From Streptomyces sp. MBT65 (GTDB lineage Bacteria > Actinomycetota > Actinomycetes > Streptomycetales > Streptomycetaceae), in assembly GCF_016612545.1 (NCBI RefSeq), contig NZ_JAENRY010000115.1, positions 1 to 34,366 of the forward strand: a stretch of 34,366 nucleotides of DNA. Direction: 5' to 3'. The notes beneath the pieces were generated by a model. It was not told where the DNA came from. It ran no database searches and worked only from the letters and a program-made list of their open reading frames with translations. Of this stretch, positions 8,647-15,694 are shown one piece after another. The translations under genes were made by a program, and so were the position numbers. The first letter of the stretch is position 1. Each line of letters begins with the position of its first letter.

Positions 8647-9099
8647 TCAGCCGAAGACCTTGACGGCCTGGTAGTACGTCCACGCCGTACTGGTGCAGGC
8701 GGTCGCGGTGGCGCCGCTGTAGCTGTTGCAGACGCGCTTGAGGTCCTCGTAGAAGGCGCTGTCGAGCCGCGACTTGTTGGCGTCGAAGGCGCCGGCGGCC
8801 TTGTAGTTGCGGTAGCCGAAGTCGTGGCGGGCGCAGGACGTGGCGAAGGGGAAACCGAAGGGGTTGTCGGGCGAGTCGGAGCAGTAGTCGGTGGACCAGT
8901 CGAACTCGTAGGCGGACCAGGCGGTTTGGTTGGCGCGGGCCGCGGCCCAGAGGTTGTAGCTCGACGAGCTGGTCTGGGTCCAGCTCGAGAGGACCTGGGG
9001 CTTGTCGGCGGGAGCGGCGGTGGCGCCTGTCGCGGTGGCGACGACGGCGGCCAGGGCCAGAGTCGAGGCGGCGAGACCGGTGGCGAGTCTGCGGTGCAT
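8647..9099 (-). CDS. Secreted prokaryotic phospholipase A2
   Basis: A 150-residue precursor. The signal peptide starts MHRRLATGLAASTLALAAVV and ends near ATA/AP; cleavage before A29 leaves a 122-residue enzyme, the length of the S. violaceoruber enzyme, whose N-terminus APADKPQVL is identical here. The catalytic pair is H92-D93 in CARHDFGYRNYK (mature H64-D65). D71 in WSTDYC corresponds to the calcium-binding Asp (mature D43). C73, C89, C123 and C135 can form the two family disulfides. It hydrolyses the sn-2 ester of phospholipids outside the cell, calcium-dependently. GGAGGT 6 bases upstream fixes ATG 9099 as the start, over the longer open frame to 9147. It appears monocistronic, with a hairpin-forming inverted repeat just upstream. 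Confidence 0.95.
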   Translation of the reverse strand: MHRRLATGLAASTLALAAVVATATGATAAPADKPQVLSSWTQTSSSSYNLWAAARANQTAWSAYEFDWSTDYCSDSPDNPFGFPFATSCARHDFGYRNYKAAGAFDANKSRLDSAFYEDLKRVCNSYSGATATACTSTAWTYYQAVKVFG

Positions 9100-9118
9100 C
9101 CAACACCTCCATGAGACC

Positions 9119-9139
9119 GCGATCCGTCCGTCGGATCGC
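9119..9139 (-). promoter_or_regulatory. Perfect 8-bp inverted repeat upstream of phospholipase A2
   Basis: GCGATCCG (9119-9126), a 5-base spacer TCCGT, then CGGATCGC (9132-9139). It lies 20 to 40 bases before the start codon, between the ribosome site and any promoter, so it would either form a stable hairpin in the 5' leader or serve as an operator. No clear -10/-35 pair could be assigned upstream. Confidence 0.45.
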
Positions 9140-9327
9140 AGGTTCATGACAAGATGATTTACGCGTTGACCCCCGCTTCACACCGCATGTGCCCCAATGA
9201 CCCGTTAACTCTCGGACATGCCAGGCGATCGGGACATGAACCCGACGGGACGAACCAGCAGAAGGACTGGCGGAAGGGCCGGCAGAGAGGTGCGCAACTC
9301 CCCTGCTGCCGACCGGAGTTCGCGTGC

Positions 9328-10074
9328 TCAGGACGGCGTGAGGGGCAGGTCGTCCGTGAAGGCGTTGACGGGCTGGGCGATGTTCCGGGTGGCGTGGACG
9401 TCGAGGGCCGCCGCCGCGGTCCTGGTGCCGAGTGCGCCCTGTGCGTGCCAGGTTCCGGTGACGGCCAGCCAGGTGTTGGCGGGCGGGGCCGGAGTGCCGT
9501 ACATGTGGACCTTGACCGTCTGGGCGTCGGCCGCGCAGCAGGTGAAGATGATCCGGGTCAGGTCCCAGCCGCCACCTCTGACCGGCGTGGCGAAGCCGGT
9601 CATCTCGACGCTGCGGCCCTTGATGGCCAGCTCCTTGTCCTGCTGGACCCGGGTGGTGAAGTCCGTGAGTGTCATCGGCAGGGGCGAGGTCGCGGGCAGT
9701 GCGGCGAACCCCTTCCGCTGTTTCACGGTCTCGCTGCCGGCGTGGGAGGCCGTGTAGGCGCCGAGGGCGGGTGGGGCGTAGAAGAGGAGGCTGAGCGCGG
9801 GGAGGAAGAGCAGCCAGGCGATGCGGGGGGCGGACGAGTGGTCATGGCCGTGGTCGTGACCGTGGTCGTGTTCCTCTTCGTCGTCGGCGGCGGAGTGGGT
9901 GCGGTCCAGCGCCGCGTGGGCCAGGCCCAGCAGCAGCAGGAGTACGCCGGAGACGATCAGGAGCGGACGCAGGCCTTCCTTGACGTAGCGAAGGTAGAGG
10001 TCGGTGAAGAGGGCCGTGTGCAGGAGGCCCAGGCCGGTCAGGATCAGGAGGGTCACTTGTGCGGTGCGCTTCAC
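9328..10074 (-). CDS. TIGR03943/DUF1980 family membrane protein (YcgQ-like)
   Basis: A 248-residue protein starting at GTG 10074, which overlaps the permease stop codon by 4 bp (GTGA); GGAGG lies about 10 bases upstream, inside the permease gene. Hydrophobic segments are at about 5-27, 36-55 and 83-105. A His/Asp/Glu-rich segment at 60-79 (HDHGHDHGHDH after DDEEE) lies between segments 2 and 3. The C-terminal part is a soluble beta-rich domain (GRSVEMTGFATPV, then IIFTCCAADA with C179-C180, then WLAVTGTWHAQG), typical of the family. The same family sits beside a DUF318 permease in Bacillus (YcgR/YcgQ). A metal-related role is suggested by the His cluster and paired cysteines, but the transported species is not known to me. 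An open frame continues upstream to 10950, but that is only read-through of the permease gene. Confidence 0.84.
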   Translation of the reverse strand: MKRTAQVTLLILTGLGLLHTALFTDLYLRYVKEGLRPLLIVSGVLLLLLGLAHAALDRTHSAADDEEEHDHGHDHGHDHSSAPRIAWLLFLPALSLLFYAPPALGAYTASHAGSETVKQRKGFAALPATSPLPMTLTDFTTRVQQDKELAIKGRSVEMTGFATPVRGGGWDLTRIIFTCCAADAQTVKVHMYGTPAPPANTWLAVTGTWHAQGALGTRTAAAALDVHATRNIAQPVNAFTDDLPLTPS

Positions 10075-11111
10075 AGGAGGGCGCCTCCGATCAGGACGCT
10101 GGCGGCCACGGCCACGACGGTGGTCGCGGTGGAGAAGCGCACCGCGAACGCCCGGCCGAAGGTGCCGGCCTGAAGGGCGATCAGCTTGAGGTCCACCATG
10201 GGGCCGACCACCATGAAGGCCAGTCGGGCTGTGGGTGAGAAGCCGGTGAGCGAGGCGGCCACGAACGCGTCGGCCTCGGAGCAGACCGCGAGGACGACGG
10301 CGAGCCCGGCCAGGAAGAGCACCGACAGCCAGGGCGAGCCGGAGAAGGTGTCGAGCACGGAGCGCGGCACGGTCACGTTGAAGGTGGCCGCGGCCATCGC
10401 GCCCAGGACGAGGAAGCCGCCGGCGTGCAGGAAGTCGTGCTGGAAGCCGAGCCGGAACTCCGTGAGGCGGCTGTGGCCCGACCGGTGCCCGGTGTGCCGG
10501 ACGACCGGGCGCAGCCATTCCTCGCGGCCGAAGAACAGCCACAGCCAGCCCATCACGGCCGCCGTGGCGAGCGAGGCGAGCAGCCGGGCCAGCACCATGG
10601 CGGGGCTGCCGGGGAAGGCGACGGCGGTGGCGGTCAGCACGATCGGGTTGATCGCGGGCGCCGAGAGCAGGAACGCGAAGGCGGCGGCCGGGGTGACGCC
10701 CCGGCGGATCAGGCTGTTCGCGACGGGCACGGACGCGCATTCGCAGCCCGGCAGGACCACGCCCGCGATCCCCGCGACCGGCACGGCGAGCGCGGGGCGC
10801 TTGGGCAGCACCTTGGTGAACAGGTCCGCCGGGACGAAGGCGTTGATGGCCCCGGACAGGGCGGTGCCCAGGAGGAGGAAGGGCAGCGCCTGCACGGTGA
10901 TGGCCAGGCAGACGGTGCGCCAGGCCGCCACGGCGGGGCCGTTCAGCCATGGCGTGCCCGACACCACGAGTACGGCCGCCGCCAGGCCGAGCGAGAGGAC
11001 GAACACGGTGGGCGGGGGTCTGCGAAGAGCGCGGCGCCGTCGCTCGGGTGGATGGACGGCGGCCGGGATCGCCGTCTCCGTCACATCAAGCAGCTCATCC
11101 GTTTTTGGCAT
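10071..11111 (-). CDS. DUF318-type permease (YraQ/YcgR-like)
   Basis: A 346-residue polytopic membrane protein with about eight hydrophobic segments after a basic, cytoplasmic N-terminus. The signature of this permease family is present: PGCECASVPVANSLIRRG (residues 121-138) followed by FLLSAPAINPIVL (147-159). In the second half, CSEADAFVAASL and VVGPMVDLKLIAL repeat the pattern, suggesting two inverted halves. ATG 11111 follows GGAG at 6 bases. The downstream TIGR03943 gene is coupled by a GTGA overlap, so the two products probably form one complex. Families like this have been linked to export of arsenic-type or other small solutes, but nothing here fixes the substrate. It is divergent from a PhzF-fold gene 48 bp away. 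Confidence 0.86.
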   Translation of the reverse strand: MPKTDELLDVTETAIPAAVHPPERRRRALRRPPPTVFVLSLGLAAAVLVVSGTPWLNGPAVAAWRTVCLAITVQALPFLLLGTALSGAINAFVPADLFTKVLPKRPALAVPVAGIAGVVLPGCECASVPVANSLIRRGVTPAAAFAFLLSAPAINPIVLTATAVAFPGSPAMVLARLLASLATAAVMGWLWLFFGREEWLRPVVRHTGHRSGHSRLTEFRLGFQHDFLHAGGFLVLGAMAAATFNVTVPRSVLDTFSGSPWLSVLFLAGLAVVLAVCSEADAFVAASLTGFSPTARLAFMVVGPMVDLKLIALQAGTFGRAFAVRFSTATTVVAVAASVLIGGALL

Positions 11112-11129
11112 ATTTGCTCCGAATGTCTG

Positions 11130-11150
11130 ATGTTGCGACGAACATAGTAC
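11130..11150. promoter_or_regulatory. Shared divergent promoter region with an ATGTT-N6-AACAT inverted repeat
   Basis: The 48 bp between the permease start (11111) and the PhzF start (11160) contain ATGTT (11130-11134), six bases, AACAT (11141-11145). On the minus strand TATGTT (11141-11146) is a plausible -10 for the permease. On the plus strand TAGTAC (11145-11150) is a plausible -10 that would place transcription at or just before GTG 11160, making the PhzF transcript leaderless. The repeat covers one -10 and touches the other. Confidence 0.4.
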
Positions 11151-11159
11151 GGTTCTCGC

Positions 11160-12005
11160 GTGATCAGCCGACTGTCCGTCAGCATCGTCCGCGCGTGTCT
11201 GCGCGAGGGCACCGGCGGGAGTCCCACCGCGGTGCTGGACGAGGTGCCGTTGAGCGACGACGAGCGGTGCCGGGTGCCGGTCCTCGCGGGGACCTCGCAC
11301 GCCGTGTTCGTGGCCGTGCGCGGGTCCGAGGTGTCGCTCCGCTTCTTCACCGCCGGGGGCGAACTGCCCGCGTGCGGCCACGGCACGGTCGCCGCCCTGG
11401 CCTTCCTCGCGGCGCGCGCCGGAGGCGCGGAGTACCGGGGCACCCTGCGTGCCGCCGGGCGTTCGTTCGCGGGCCGGGCCGTACGGGAGGGGTCGCGGTT
11501 CCGTGCCGTCTTCGAGCCCGGTCCCGTCGCGTTGCGCGAGCCGACCCCGAATGAGTGCGCGCTCGTCCTGCCCACGCTGGGCGTCAGCCCGGACGCGCTC
11601 GTTCCGGGTGTCCGCGTGGCCTCGGTCGGGCGGGAGCGGCTGCTCGTCCCGGTCGCCTCGCGCTCCGAACTCGCCGCGCTCGCACCGGACTTCGAGGCGC
11701 TGCGCGCGGCCTGCGACCGCTTCGGACTCCTAGGCTGCTACGTCTACTCGGTGCCGACCCCCACCGGTCGGATCGCGGCGCGGATGTTCGCGCCGTCGAT
11801 CGGTGTCCCGGAGGACATCGCGAACGCCAACAGCACCGCGTGCCTCGCCGCGGACCTGGCCGGCCGGGGCGTCACCGGGATCGCCGTCGACATGGGCGAC
11901 TCAATGGGCAGCCCGGCCACGATCACGGCGAGCGGGCGGCCCGTGGTGCGGGTCGGCGGTGTGGCTGAAGTCCCCAGTAACGTAAGGGAGTTGACGACCG
12001 GTTAG
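11160..12005 (+). CDS. PhzF-fold isomerase/epimerase-like protein, atypical active site
   Basis: A 281-residue protein with the two-lobed DAP-epimerase/PhzF fold. The N-lobe has GSPTAVLDEVPLS and FFTAGGELPACGHGT (62-76), the usual F-T-x-x-x-E-L-P-x-C-G-H-x-T element. The C-lobe has RMFAPSIGVPEDIANANSTA. Two deviations are visible. Where PhzF has its catalytic Glu in an N-L-S-E-x-x-F motif, this protein reads GTSHAVF, so His replaces Glu. The phosphate-loop-like E-D-P-x-T-G-S-A is replaced by EDIANANSTA. The start is GTG 11160, probably leaderless. The stop overlaps the convergent GntR gene. It is related to small-molecule isomerases, but the reaction is unknown and it may not use the PhzF mechanism. 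Confidence 0.8.
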   Translation: MISRLSVSIVRACLREGTGGSPTAVLDEVPLSDDERCRVPVLAGTSHAVFVAVRGSEVSLRFFTAGGELPACGHGTVAALAFLAARAGGAEYRGTLRAAGRSFAGRAVREGSRFRAVFEPGPVALREPTPNECALVLPTLGVSPDALVPGVRVASVGRERLLVPVASRSELAALAPDFEALRAACDRFGLLGCYVYSVPTPTGRIAARMFAPSIGVPEDIANANSTACLAADLAGRGVTGIAVDMGDSMGSPATITASGRPVVRVGGVAEVPSNVRELTTG

Positions 12006-12814
12006 CGGGCCCGGACCCGTTCCAGTACGTCACGGATCAGGTCGGCGCTGATCGTGAAGTGGCCCCGGGCGATCTCCTCGGCCCGCTCGGGCTCGCCCCC
12101 GGCGATGGCCTCGTACAGGGCCTTGTGGTCCTCGCCGCCCTGGTGGAAGTGGGTCTGCTCACCCTTGCCCCAGGGTTCGACCGGGAAGCCGAGGCTGATG
12201 CGGGCCAGCAGGTCCTGGCTGAGCATGACGATCTGGGGGTTGCCGGTGGCGGCGCGGACGGCCTGGTGGAAGGCGCTGTCGGCGGTGTGCGCGTCGCGCT
12301 GGGTGCTCGCGGAGAGGTAGGCGGTCAGGGCGTCCCGCATGGGTTCGAGGTCCTTCGCGCTACGGCGCCGGGCGGCCGTGGCGGCGACCATGCCCTCCAC
12401 CAGGCCGCGCAGATCGAAGAGTTGCTCGAACTCCTCCCAGCGGGGCAGCAGCGTGTGCCGGACCGCGGCCGCCGTCGACTCGGTCCAGCTGTCGCGGACG
12501 TAGGTCCCACCGTTGCGGCCGCGGCGGATCTCGACCACACCGACGGCCTGGAGGCGGGCCACCGCCTCGCGCACGGTGGGGCGGCTGACGTGCAGCAGCC
12601 CGGTGAGTTCGCGTTCGGCCGGCAGTCGTTCGCCGGGCAGGAAGTCGCCGACGGCGATCGCGGTGAGCAGCCGGTCGGACACCTCGTCGACCGCCGAGGC
12701 GACCCGCACCGGGCGCAGCGCGGAGGACGGTGAGCCGCCGCCGCCGAGGAGGACGCGGTCGAGCACGCGGGAGAACTCGTCGCCCGCTTCGGATGCCTCA
12801 GGTGCGGATGTCAG
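12002..12814 (-). CDS. GntR-family regulator, FadR/FCD subfamily
   Basis: About 270 residues. The winged helix spans about 38-105, with VSDRLLTAIAVGDFLPGE, LPAERELTGLLHVSRPTVRE and RRGRNGGTYV. The all-helical FCD ligand domain follows, with DSAFHQAV, GGEDHKALYEAI and ARGHFTI giving the Asp/His set that usually binds a metal and a carboxylate effector. The start is uncertain: the best ribosome site (GGGGGAGGA) precedes a CTG at 12814, with no ATG, GTG or TTG nearby; GTG 12766 would give 254 residues. The frame is open as far as 13027, but that would cover the operator. Divergent transcription from the peptidase/ABC operon and a perfect inverted repeat between them make it that operon's likely repressor. 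Confidence 0.87.
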   Translation of the reverse strand: MTSAPEASEAGDEFSRVLDRVLLGGGGSPSSALRPVRVASAVDEVSDRLLTAIAVGDFLPGERLPAERELTGLLHVSRPTVREAVARLQAVGVVEIRRGRNGGTYVRDSWTESTAAAVRHTLLPRWEEFEQLFDLRGLVEGMVAATAARRRSAKDLEPMRDALTAYLSASTQRDAHTADSAFHQAVRAATGNPQIVMLSQDLLARISLGFPVEPWGKGEQTHFHQGGEDHKALYEAIAGGEPERAEEIARGHFTISADLIRDVLERVRAR

Positions 12815-12894
12815 TTGTCCTCCCCCTTGAATGCCGCCGCTGTAAACGCGGACGGGCCGTGTGAACTCGCTGTTACGTCTTGCCCAGCCCCGAC

Positions 12895-12933
12895 TAAAAG
12901 GTCTTGTGCGCTGACCTTTTACCCAATCACTAT
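12895..12933 (+). promoter_or_regulatory. Operator TAAAAGGTC-N9-GACCTTTTA over the peptide-operon promoter
   Basis: TAAAAGGTC at 12895-12903 and its exact reverse complement GACCTTTTA at 12913-12921 enclose nine bases. A -35-like TTGTGC (12904-12909), an 18-bp spacer and a -10-like CACTAT (12928-12933) point at the hydrolase start (13009), so a protein bound to the repeat would block the polymerase. The A/T-rich arms stand out against the GC-rich background. The GntR protein encoded next door is the expected ligand (inference). Confidence 0.6.
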
Positions 12934-13008
12934 CGCAGCCATCCGTCACTTCCTTTTCCGTTTCAGCCAGCGGTCGGCTCGCGTCCGGCCCGACTGGGAG
13001 GCCCTCGC

Positions 13009-13905
13009 GTGGCGATTCCCGAACCACAGCACACCGGCACCGTCGACTTCAACGGGCATTCCACCTGGTACCGGATCACCGGCGAGCCCGGCCGGACCCC
13101 CTTGGTCGTCCTGCACGGAGGACCCGGCGCCGGTCACAACTACACCCTCAGCATCGCGGGCATCGCCGAGCAGGGGCGCCCAGTGGTGCACTACGACCAA
13201 CTCGGCACCGGACTGTCCACGCATCTGCCCGACGAGGGCGCCGACTTCTGGACCGTCCAGCTCTTCCTCGACGAACTCGACAATCTCCTCAAGGAATTGG
13301 GCATCACCGATGCCTATCACCTCCTCGGGCAGTCCTGGGGCGGCATGCTCGCCGCCGAGCACGCGGTACGGCGTCCCGCCGGGCTGCGCGGTCTGGTCAT
13401 CGCCAACTCCCCCGCGTCCATGGAGCTGTGGCTCGCCGCGGCGGCCGAACTGCGCGGCCGGCTCCCGCGCGAGGTCCAGCGCACCCTGCTCGCCCACGAG
13501 GCGGCCGGGACCACCGACCACCCCGACTACGTCGCCGCCGAGCAGGTCTTCAACGAGCGCCATGTGTGCCGTCTGACCCCCAACCCGCCCGAGGTGCAGG
13601 CCACTTGGGAGAACATCGCGGCCGACCCGACCGTGTACCACACGATGAACGGGCCCAACGAGTTCCATGTCGTCGGCACGCTCAAGGACTGGTCCGTGAT
13701 CGACCGGCTGCATCTGGTCGAGGCACCGACCCTGCTGGTGTCCGGACGCTACGACGAGGCGACGCCCGAGACGCTGCGGCCTTTCGCCGACCACATCCCC
13801 GACGTGCGCTGGCACATGTTCGAGCGCTCCAGCCATATGCCGCACGTCGAGGAGGAAGAGCTCTACCTCCGGGTCGTGGGCACCTTCCTCGATTCCACCG
13901 ACTGA
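13009..13905 (+). CDS. Proline iminopeptidase-like alpha/beta hydrolase (family S33)
   Basis: A 298-residue alpha/beta hydrolase. Oxyanion motif HGGPGAGHNY, then YDQLGTGLS, nucleophile elbow GQSWGG, acid Asp in SGRYDEAT and catalytic His in ERSSHMPHVE make a complete Ser-Asp-His triad of the proline-iminopeptidase group. There is no signal peptide, so it acts in the cytoplasm. GTG 13009 is chosen because GGGAGG lies 7 bases upstream; the frame is open to 12904 but would run through the promoter. It is the first gene of a unit continuing into a peptide-type ABC importer, which fits trimming of N-terminal proline or similar residues from imported peptides. Some members of this family hydrolyse amides or esters instead, so the exact substrate is open. 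Confidence 0.88.
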   Translation: MAIPEPQHTGTVDFNGHSTWYRITGEPGRTPLVVLHGGPGAGHNYTLSIAGIAEQGRPVVHYDQLGTGLSTHLPDEGADFWTVQLFLDELDNLLKELGITDAYHLLGQSWGGMLAAEHAVRRPAGLRGLVIANSPASMELWLAAAAELRGRLPREVQRTLLAHEAAGTTDHPDYVAAEQVFNERHVCRLTPNPPEVQATWENIAADPTVYHTMNGPNEFHVVGTLKDWSVIDRLHLVEAPTLLVSGRYDEATPETLRPFADHIPDVRWHMFERSSHMPHVEEEELYLRVVGTFLDSTD

Positions 13906-13923
13906 TCACCCAACTGATCACCC
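13901..13923 (+). repeat. Direct repeat ACTGATCACCC, period 12
   Basis: ACTGATCACCC occurs at 13901-13911 and 13913-13923, starting within the last codons of the hydrolase gene and extending into the 58-bp gap before the binding-protein gene. Each copy contains the palindrome TGATCA. It may be chance or a processing or regulatory element between the peptidase and transporter parts of the unit. Confidence 0.4.
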
Positions 13924-13963
13924 GGCCGCCCCAACCGCCGTTCCCCCGACGGGAGTTCCCTGG

Positions 13964-15694
13964 ATGTCCCGCAGCACGAGACGAGGCGCGTTCGCCGCCG
14001 CCACCGTCGCCCTCGCCCTGACCACCGCCGCCTGTTCGTCCTCCGACAGCGGTTCCTCCGCCGACGCGAGCACGTCCGCTTCCTCGTCCACGGCCGGCTC
14101 CACGGCCTTTCTGCCGCAGCACAAGGGCGGCACCCTGAAGCTGGTCGCCCACGCGGCCGCCGGAAGCTTCGATCCGCAGGTCAACTACACGCTCCAGTAC
14201 TGGCAGTTGTACCAGTCGATGTACGACGGGCTGCTGTCGTTCAAGAAGGTCGGCGGCCAGTCGTCGTTCACGGTCGTCCCGGACCTCGCAGCGGCGATGC
14301 CCAAGGTCACCAACGGTGGGAAGACGTACACCTTCACGCTCCGCAAGGGCATCACCTTCTCCAACGGCAAGGCACTGACCACCGACGACGTGGTGGCGTC
14401 CTTCCAGCGCATCTTCAAGGTCTCCAGCCCCACCGCGGGCACCTTCTACAACGGCATCGTCGGCGCCGCCGCCTGCCTGAAGACACCCGCGTCCTGCACC
14501 CTCAAGGGCGGTGTGACCGGCGACGCGACCGCGAACACGGTCACCATCAACCTCACCGCGCCGGACTCGGAGTTCCCGTACAAACTGGCCGTCCCGCACG
14601 CCAGCATCGTGCCGAAGGACTCGCCGACGAAGGACGCGGGAACGAAGCCGCTGCCGACGACCGGCCCCTACATGGCGGCCTCCTACGACCCGAACCGTGA
14701 GCTGAAGCTGGTGCGCAACCCGCACTTCAAGGAGTGGTCGCGGGAGGCCGAGCCGCAGGGGTACCCGGACGAGATCGACTACACCTTCGGGCAGACCGTC
14801 GAGTCCGAGGTCACCGCCGTCGAGAACGGCCAGGCGGACTGGATGTTCGACCCGCCGCCCGCCGACCGCCTCAACGAGATCGGCACCAAGTACACCGCCC
14901 AGGCGCATGTGAACCCGCTGACCGCGTTCTGGTACGCGACGCTGAACGTCAACTCGGCGCCGTTCAACAACAAGTTGGCGCGCCAGGCGATCAACTACGC
15001 GGTCGACCGGTCCGCCGTGGTGCGGCTCTACGGCGGCACCAACCTCGCCTCCCCCGCGTGCACGATCCTGCCGCCGGGCTTCCCCGGGCACGTCGACTCC
15101 TGCGACTACACCAAGGGCGGCGGCAAGACCTGGACGGCCGCGGACCTGGCCAAGGCCAAGGCGCTGGTGAAGCAGTCCGGTACGGCGGGGCAGGAGGTCG
15201 GCATCGTCGTGCAGGACGACGACGTCAACAAGTCGATCGGGCAGTACCTTCAGAGCCTGCTCACCCAGCTCGGCTACAAGGCGACGCTCAAGCCGCTGTC
15301 GGCGAACATCCAGTTCACCTACATCCAGAACACGAAGAACAAGGTCCAACTGGCCCTGACGTCCTGGTACCAGGACTATCCGGCGGCCTCGGACTTCCTC
15401 AACGTGCTGTTCTCCTGCGCCGCGTTCCACCCGGGAAGCGACTCCAGCATCAACATCTCGGGCTTCTGCGACAAGGGCATCGACGCGAAGATGCAGACCG
15501 CGCTGAAGACCGCCCAGACCGACCCGACGGCCGCCAACACACAGTGGGGCGCGATCGATCAGGCGATCATGCAGCAGTCGCCGGTCGTCCCGCTGATCAA
15601 CCCGAAGATCATCGACTTCACGTCGAAGCGCCTGGGCAACTACCAGTTCAGCAAGCAGTTCTACATGCTCGTCGGCCAGACGTGGGTCAAGTGA
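13964..15694 (+). CDS. Peptide-type ABC transporter substrate-binding lipoprotein (SBP family 5)
   Basis: A 576-residue lipoprotein. The signal peptide ends in a lipobox with C24 (LTTAAC), followed by a Ser-rich linker to about residue 48. The body matches SBP_bac_5: GGTLKLVAHAAAGSFDPQ, YTFTLRKGITFSNGKALTTDDV, LPTTGPYMAASYDPN, LVRNPHF and NVNSAPFNNKLARQAINYAVDR. It would be anchored outside the membrane, handing oligopeptides or similar solutes to the permeases. GGGAG precedes ATG by about 9 bases. Six cysteines in the mature part may form disulfides. The stop codon overlaps the next gene's GTG by 4 bp, so the transporter genes are coupled. Family 5 proteins also bind nickel or opines; the adjacent peptidase argues for peptides. 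Confidence 0.93.
   Translation: MSRSTRRGAFAAATVALALTTAACSSSDSGSSADASTSASSSTAGSTAFLPQHKGGTLKLVAHAAAGSFDPQVNYTLQYWQLYQSMYDGLLSFKKVGGQSSFTVVPDLAAAMPKVTNGGKTYTFTLRKGITFSNGKALTTDDVVASFQRIFKVSSPTAGTFYNGIVGAAACLKTPASCTLKGGVTGDATANTVTINLTAPDSEFPYKLAVPHASIVPKDSPTKDAGTKPLPTTGPYMAASYDPNRELKLVRNPHFKEWSREAEPQGYPDEIDYTFGQTVESEVTAVENGQADWMFDPPPADRLNEIGTKYTAQAHVNPLTAFWYATLNVNSAPFNNKLARQAINYAVDRSAVVRLYGGTNLASPACTILPPGFPGHVDSCDYTKGGGKTWTAADLAKAKALVKQSGTAGQEVGIVVQDDDVNKSIGQYLQSLLTQLGYKATLKPLSANIQFTYIQNTKNKVQLALTSWYQDYPAASDFLNVLFSCAAFHPGSDSSINISGFCDKGIDAKMQTALKTAQTDPTAANTQWGAIDQAIMQQSPVVPLINPKIIDFTSKRLGNYQFSKQFYMLVGQTWVK

Noticed and set aside
9328..10950. A 540-residue fusion ending in the TIGR03943 protein
   Set aside because: The upstream part is an off-frame reading of the permease gene; the true GTG at 10074 overlaps the permease stop.
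12895..12921. The AAAAGGTC/GACCTTTT dyad as a terminator
   Set aside because: It ends in T's but lies between two divergent starts with no gene running into it, so an operator is the better reading.
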